Of a stretch of 64,000 nt of DNA, positions 61,178-64,000 are shown piece by piece. The stretch lies in NCBI GenBank assembly GCA_017462035.1, contig JAFTRY010000031.1, positions 1 to 64,000 of the forward strand, in the 5' to 3' direction. The translations under genes and the position numbers were made by a program. The stretch comes from Clostridia bacterium (lineage in GTDB: Bacteria; Bacillota; Clostridia; Oscillospirales; CAG-272). The notes beneath the pieces are model-generated. The model saw only the letters and a program-made list of their open reading frames with translations, had not been told where the DNA came from and searched no databases. Position 1 is the first letter of the stretch. Each line of letters begins with the position of its first letter.

Positions 61178-62569
61178 ATGAAAACCTATTATCTTGCAAT
61201 CGATATTGGCGCGTCCAGCGGCAGACACATTCTGGGCTGGATAGAGAACGGCAAGATCGAGTTGGAGGAAGTTTACCGCTTTCCCAACGGCACCTCGTTG
61301 AAGAACGGACACCAGTGCTGGGATCACGAGGGATTGTTTGAAAACATTGTAAACGGTATGAAGCGTTGCGCTGAAATCGGAAAGATCCCTTCCTATCTTG
61401 GAATCGATACCTGGGGCGTAGACTTTTTGCTGTTGGATGGCAACGGAAAGGTGATCGGTGACGCGGTAGGCTACCGTGATAACCGCACCGAAGGAATGGA
61501 TGCCAAGGTATACGAGCTGATCCCCGAGGCTGAGCTCTATGCCCGTACCGGTATCCAGAAGCAGATGTTCAATACGGTATATCAGATGATGGCTCTGAAG
61601 GAACAGAATCCCGAGCAGCTGGCAGAGGCAAAGACCTTCCTCATGATGCCCGACTTCCTCAACTACCGTCTGACCGGCGTTTGCCACCAGGAATATACCA
61701 ACGCGACTACCGCTCAGCTGGTGAACATCGAGACCGGCGAGTGGGATCTGGAGCTGATGGACAGGCTGGGTTACCCCACTCACCTTTTCGGTAAGCTGAG
61801 CATGCCCGGTGAAAAGGTAGGAAACCTGTTGCCCGAGATCGTGGAGAAGATCGGCTATGACCTGACGGTCATTCATCCCGCCTCTCACGATACCGGCTCT
61901 GCTGTTCTGGCAGTTCCCACCAACTCCGACAACGTGGCATATCTGAGCTCCGGAACCTGGTCGCTCATGGGCGTGGAGTCTCTGATTCCTAATTCCTCTC
62001 CCGAGGCTTGCGCGCATAACTTTACCAACGAGGGGGGCGTGGAGCACCGCTTCCGCTTCTTGAAGAACATCATGGGTCTGTGGATCATTCAGTCCATTCG
62101 CCGTGAGCTTGGCGGCAAGTATTCCTTTGCTGAGCTCTGCGATATGGCAACGGCTCTGGGTGATACCCCCTACCGCATCAACGTAAACGATCAGAGCTTC
62201 TTGGCTCCCGAGAGCATGATGGGTGCTATTAATAAATATTGCGGCACCGAGAATATGCCCCTGGATCATATGCTCTGCTGCGTATACCATAGCTTGGCTG
62301 AGTGCTACGCTACCACCATTGCCGAGATCACCGAGGTAACAGGCAAGAAGCCTGAGGCATTCCACATCATCGGCGGCGGAAGTAAGGATGACTACCTCAG
62401 CGAGCAGACGGCGAAGCTGCTGGACATTCCCGTTTACGCGGGTCCCACCGAGGCAACCGCCATCGGTAACCTGCTCGCTCAGATGCTGGGTACCGGCGTG
62501 TTCTCTTCTATTGCCGAAGCAAGAGAAGCCGTATTCGCTTCCTTCGACGTAAAGAAAATTGAAGCCTAA
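61178..62569 (+). CDS. rhaB: Rhamnulokinase
   Basis: A 463-aa FGGY-family kinase phosphorylating L-rhamnulose. N-terminal AIDIGASSGRHILGW (ATP-binding lobe 1), GIDTWGVDFLLLDGNG, VGYRDNRTEGMDAKV, FLMMPDFLNYRLTGVCHQEY, LSSGTWSLMGVESL and IIGGGSKDDYLSEQTAKLL. The start is the ATG at 61178 behind AAGGAGGAAA; an upstream open frame is in the leader. The -10 TATAAT (61124-61129) has no good -35, consistent with an activator. rhaA follows by 40 bp. Confidence 0.95.
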   Translation: MKTYYLAIDIGASSGRHILGWIENGKIELEEVYRFPNGTSLKNGHQCWDHEGLFENIVNGMKRCAEIGKIPSYLGIDTWGVDFLLLDGNGKVIGDAVGYRDNRTEGMDAKVYELIPEAELYARTGIQKQMFNTVYQMMALKEQNPEQLAEAKTFLMMPDFLNYRLTGVCHQEYTNATTAQLVNIETGEWDLELMDRLGYPTHLFGKLSMPGEKVGNLLPEIVEKIGYDLTVIHPASHDTGSAVLAVPTNSDNVAYLSSGTWSLMGVESLIPNSSPEACAHNFTNEGGVEHRFRFLKNIMGLWIIQSIRRELGGKYSFAELCDMATALGDTPYRINVNDQSFLAPESMMGAINKYCGTENMPLDHMLCCVYHSLAECYATTIAEITEVTGKKPEAFHIIGGGSKDDYLSEQTAKLLDIPVYAGPTEATAIGNLLAQMLGTGVFSSIAEAREAVFASFDVKKIEA

Positions 62570-62609
62570 ATTAAAAACATATATCAAAATTTGAAAGGAG
62601 TACAACATC

Positions 62610-63857
62610 ATGAATCAGGAATACGTAATCGCGAAAGAAAAATACGCGGCACAGGGTATCGATACCGATGCCGTGATCGCAAAACTGAAGGAAGTACCGG
62701 TTTCCCTCCACTGCTGGCAGGGTGACGACGTTGTGGGCTTTGACTTTAAGGGAGCTCTCAGCGGCGGTATTCAGACCACCGGTAACTATCCCGGAAAGGC
62801 AACTACTCCCGCACAGCTGATGGCTGATATCGATAAGGTTCTGAGCCTGGACGGCGGTAAGCATAAGCTGAACCTCCACGCTTGCTACGCAATCTTCGAG
62901 GAAGGCGAGTGGGCAGACAGAGACGCTCTGGAGCCCAAGCACTTCGCAAAGTGGGTAGAGTTCGCAAAGGAAAGAGGTATGGGCATCGATTTCAACCCCA
63001 CCTTCTTCTCTCACCCCAAGGCATCCGGTCTGACCCTGTCTTCTCCCAACGAGGAGATCCGTCAGTTCTGGGTACGCCACGGTCAGGCTTGTCTGCGCAT
63101 CGCTGAGTACTTCGCGAACGAGACTGGTGAGCCCTGCGTAATGAACATCTGGATTCCCGACGGATACAAGGATATTCCCGCTGACCGCTTCTCTCCCAGA
63201 GCTCGTTTTGCTCAGTCTGTGGACGAGATCCTGGGTATTGGCTACGATAAGAATAAGGTTTACGTAGCACTCGAGTCCAAGGTGTTCGGAATCGGTCTGG
63301 AGTCCTACACCGTAGGCTCTGCTGAGTTTGGTCTCGGCTACGTTCTCAGCCGTGGCATCACTCCTCTGATGGACAACGGTCACTACCATCCCACCGAGGT
63401 GGTTTCCGATAAGATCTCCTCCATGCTTCTGTTCTCCAAGAAGCTGGCTCTCCACGTAACCCGCTCGGTACGTTGGGACTCTGACCACGTGATCCGCTTG
63501 GATGACGAGACCAAGGAGATCGCGAAGGAGATCGTGGCAAGCGGAAGAATCGACGACATTGCCATTGCTCTTGACTACTTTGACGCAAGCATCAACCGTA
63601 TTGCTGCATGGACCGTTGGTCTGCGCAACTTCCGTAAGGCACTGCTGATTGCAATGCTGACTCCTCACGCTGAGCTTGCAAAGCTCCAGAAGGAGGACAA
63701 CTACACTGAGCTGATGGTTCGCCAGGAGGAGCTGAAAGGCTATCCTTGGGGTGCTGTTTGGAACGAGTACTGTGCGCAGTGCGGCGTAAAGGGCGGCGAG
63801 GAATGGTTCGAGGACGTAAAGGCTTACGAGCGCGACGTTCTTTCCAAGAGAGCATAA
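62610..63857 (+). CDS. rhaA: L-rhamnose isomerase
   Basis: A 415-aa metal-dependent isomerase turning L-rhamnose into L-rhamnulose. Motifs: VPVSLHCWQGDDVVGFDF, GKATTPAQLMADIDKVL, GIDFNPTFFSHPKA, NIWIPDGYKDIPADR, YVALESKVFGIGLESYTVGS (Glu ligand), LMDNGHYHPTEVVSDKISS (Asp/His). RBS GAAAGGAG. Second gene of rhaBA; rhaD (aldolase) is not seen before the window ends. Confidence 0.97.
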   Translation: MNQEYVIAKEKYAAQGIDTDAVIAKLKEVPVSLHCWQGDDVVGFDFKGALSGGIQTTGNYPGKATTPAQLMADIDKVLSLDGGKHKLNLHACYAIFEEGEWADRDALEPKHFAKWVEFAKERGMGIDFNPTFFSHPKASGLTLSSPNEEIRQFWVRHGQACLRIAEYFANETGEPCVMNIWIPDGYKDIPADRFSPRARFAQSVDEILGIGYDKNKVYVALESKVFGIGLESYTVGSAEFGLGYVLSRGITPLMDNGHYHPTEVVSDKISSMLLFSKKLALHVTRSVRWDSDHVIRLDDETKEIAKEIVASGRIDDIAIALDYFDASINRIAAWTVGLRNFRKALLIAMLTPHAELAKLQKEDNYTELMVRQEELKGYPWGAVWNEYCAQCGVKGGEEWFEDVKAYERDVLSKRA

Positions 63858-63882
63858 TCGGAACGGATCAATATATCAAAGC

Positions 63883-63916
63883 AAGTCCCCGAGACCAAAC
63901 GGTCTCGGGGACTTTT
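63883..63916 (+). terminator. Terminator after rhaA
   Basis: AAGTCCCCGAGACC (63883-63896) and GGTCTCGGGGACTT (63901-63914), a 14-bp stem, then TT. Confidence 0.88.
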
Positions 63917-63924
63917 GAATCATT

Positions 63925-63962
63925 TACTTCGGTGTGGATTTATACCGTTCTTTTTAGAACGG
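63925..63962 (-). repeat. Degenerate tandem unit of the mosaic repeat
   Basis: TTACTTCGGTGTGGATTTAT followed by ACCGTTCTTT matches, on the minus strand, the ~44-bp units of the dispersed repeats. It may be the edge of a copy that continues past the window. Confidence 0.55.
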
Positions 63963-64000
63963 TCAGGGCTGTCAAAATAGACAAGAGTTTTGGTCAAGCT

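Noticed and set aside
61151-63668. Two long minus-strand frames opposite rhaB and rhaA
   Set aside because: Antisense shadows of well-identified sugar enzymes.

Overview
The window looks like the chromosome of a gut-type member of the Bacillota (class Clostridia, by inference near Oscillospirales or Christensenellales; I cannot place it lower). The grounds are gene regulation by a SAM-I riboswitch, a glycine riboswitch and a valS T-box, RecD2 in place of RecBCD, many promoters with a 17-bp spacer and a TGn extended -10, and carbohydrate genes typical of intestinal Firmicutes (L-rhamnose use, a GH78-like rhamnosidase, SGNH esterases, a choloylglycine-hydrolase-family enzyme). GC content was not counted.

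Layout. 1-1850: a complete IS481-type insertion sequence sitting inside a dispersed repeat. 1971-10603: MATE exporter, SAM riboswitch-metK, recD2-comF, mreB, pepD. 10.6-11.85 kb: first copy of a promoter-RNA-terminator-Cys-rich peptide cassette, between dispersed repeats. 11.85-18.76 kb: bile-salt-hydrolase-like enzyme divergent from an operon of rhamnosidase, MATE, SGNH hydrolase, SDR and exonuclease III. 19.4-25.7 kb: threonine aldolase, DAG kinase-like, NahK-like sugar kinase, glycine riboswitch-AGCS symporter, SGNH esterase. 25.8-27.3 kb: second RNA/peptide cassette and the largest repeat block. 27.3-35.7 kb: membrane protein with a Glu/Ala/Pro tail, enolase, metallophosphoesterase, ZIP transporter, ECF S component, EEP-family protein. 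35.8-46.1 kb: carbohydrate region with two AraC regulators, an unusual operon (TIM-barrel-like, SIS, unknown, Gfo/Idh), a solute-binding lipoprotein, a DMT transporter and a beta-helix protein. 46.36-50.7 kb: third RNA cassette, then a patchwork of tRNA-Leu fragments bracketing a lipoprotein and a Fic/SWIM cluster. 50.8-57.2 kb: SDR, rpsF-ssb-rpsR, alpha/beta hydrolase, valS with T-box, tRNA-Thr. 57.3-63.9 kb: DUF4349 lipoprotein, a second solute-binding lipoprotein, and rhaBA divergent from an AraC regulator.

The most interesting signal is a three-copy RNA family (10961-11118 plus, 26276-26067 minus, 46398-46595 plus). Each copy has a sigma-70-type promoter, a long closing stem whose sequence changes while pairing is kept, a 14-17 bp pseudoknot between the enclosed loop and the segment just after the stem, and a 10-bp terminator hairpin. 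Two copies are followed by closely related Cys-rich micro-proteins (one frameshifted); the third is followed by a CxxC-rich fragment. The second large signal is a mosaic intergenic repeat (at least seven copies, both orientations) that ends in tandem ~44-bp units and serves as target for the IS element.
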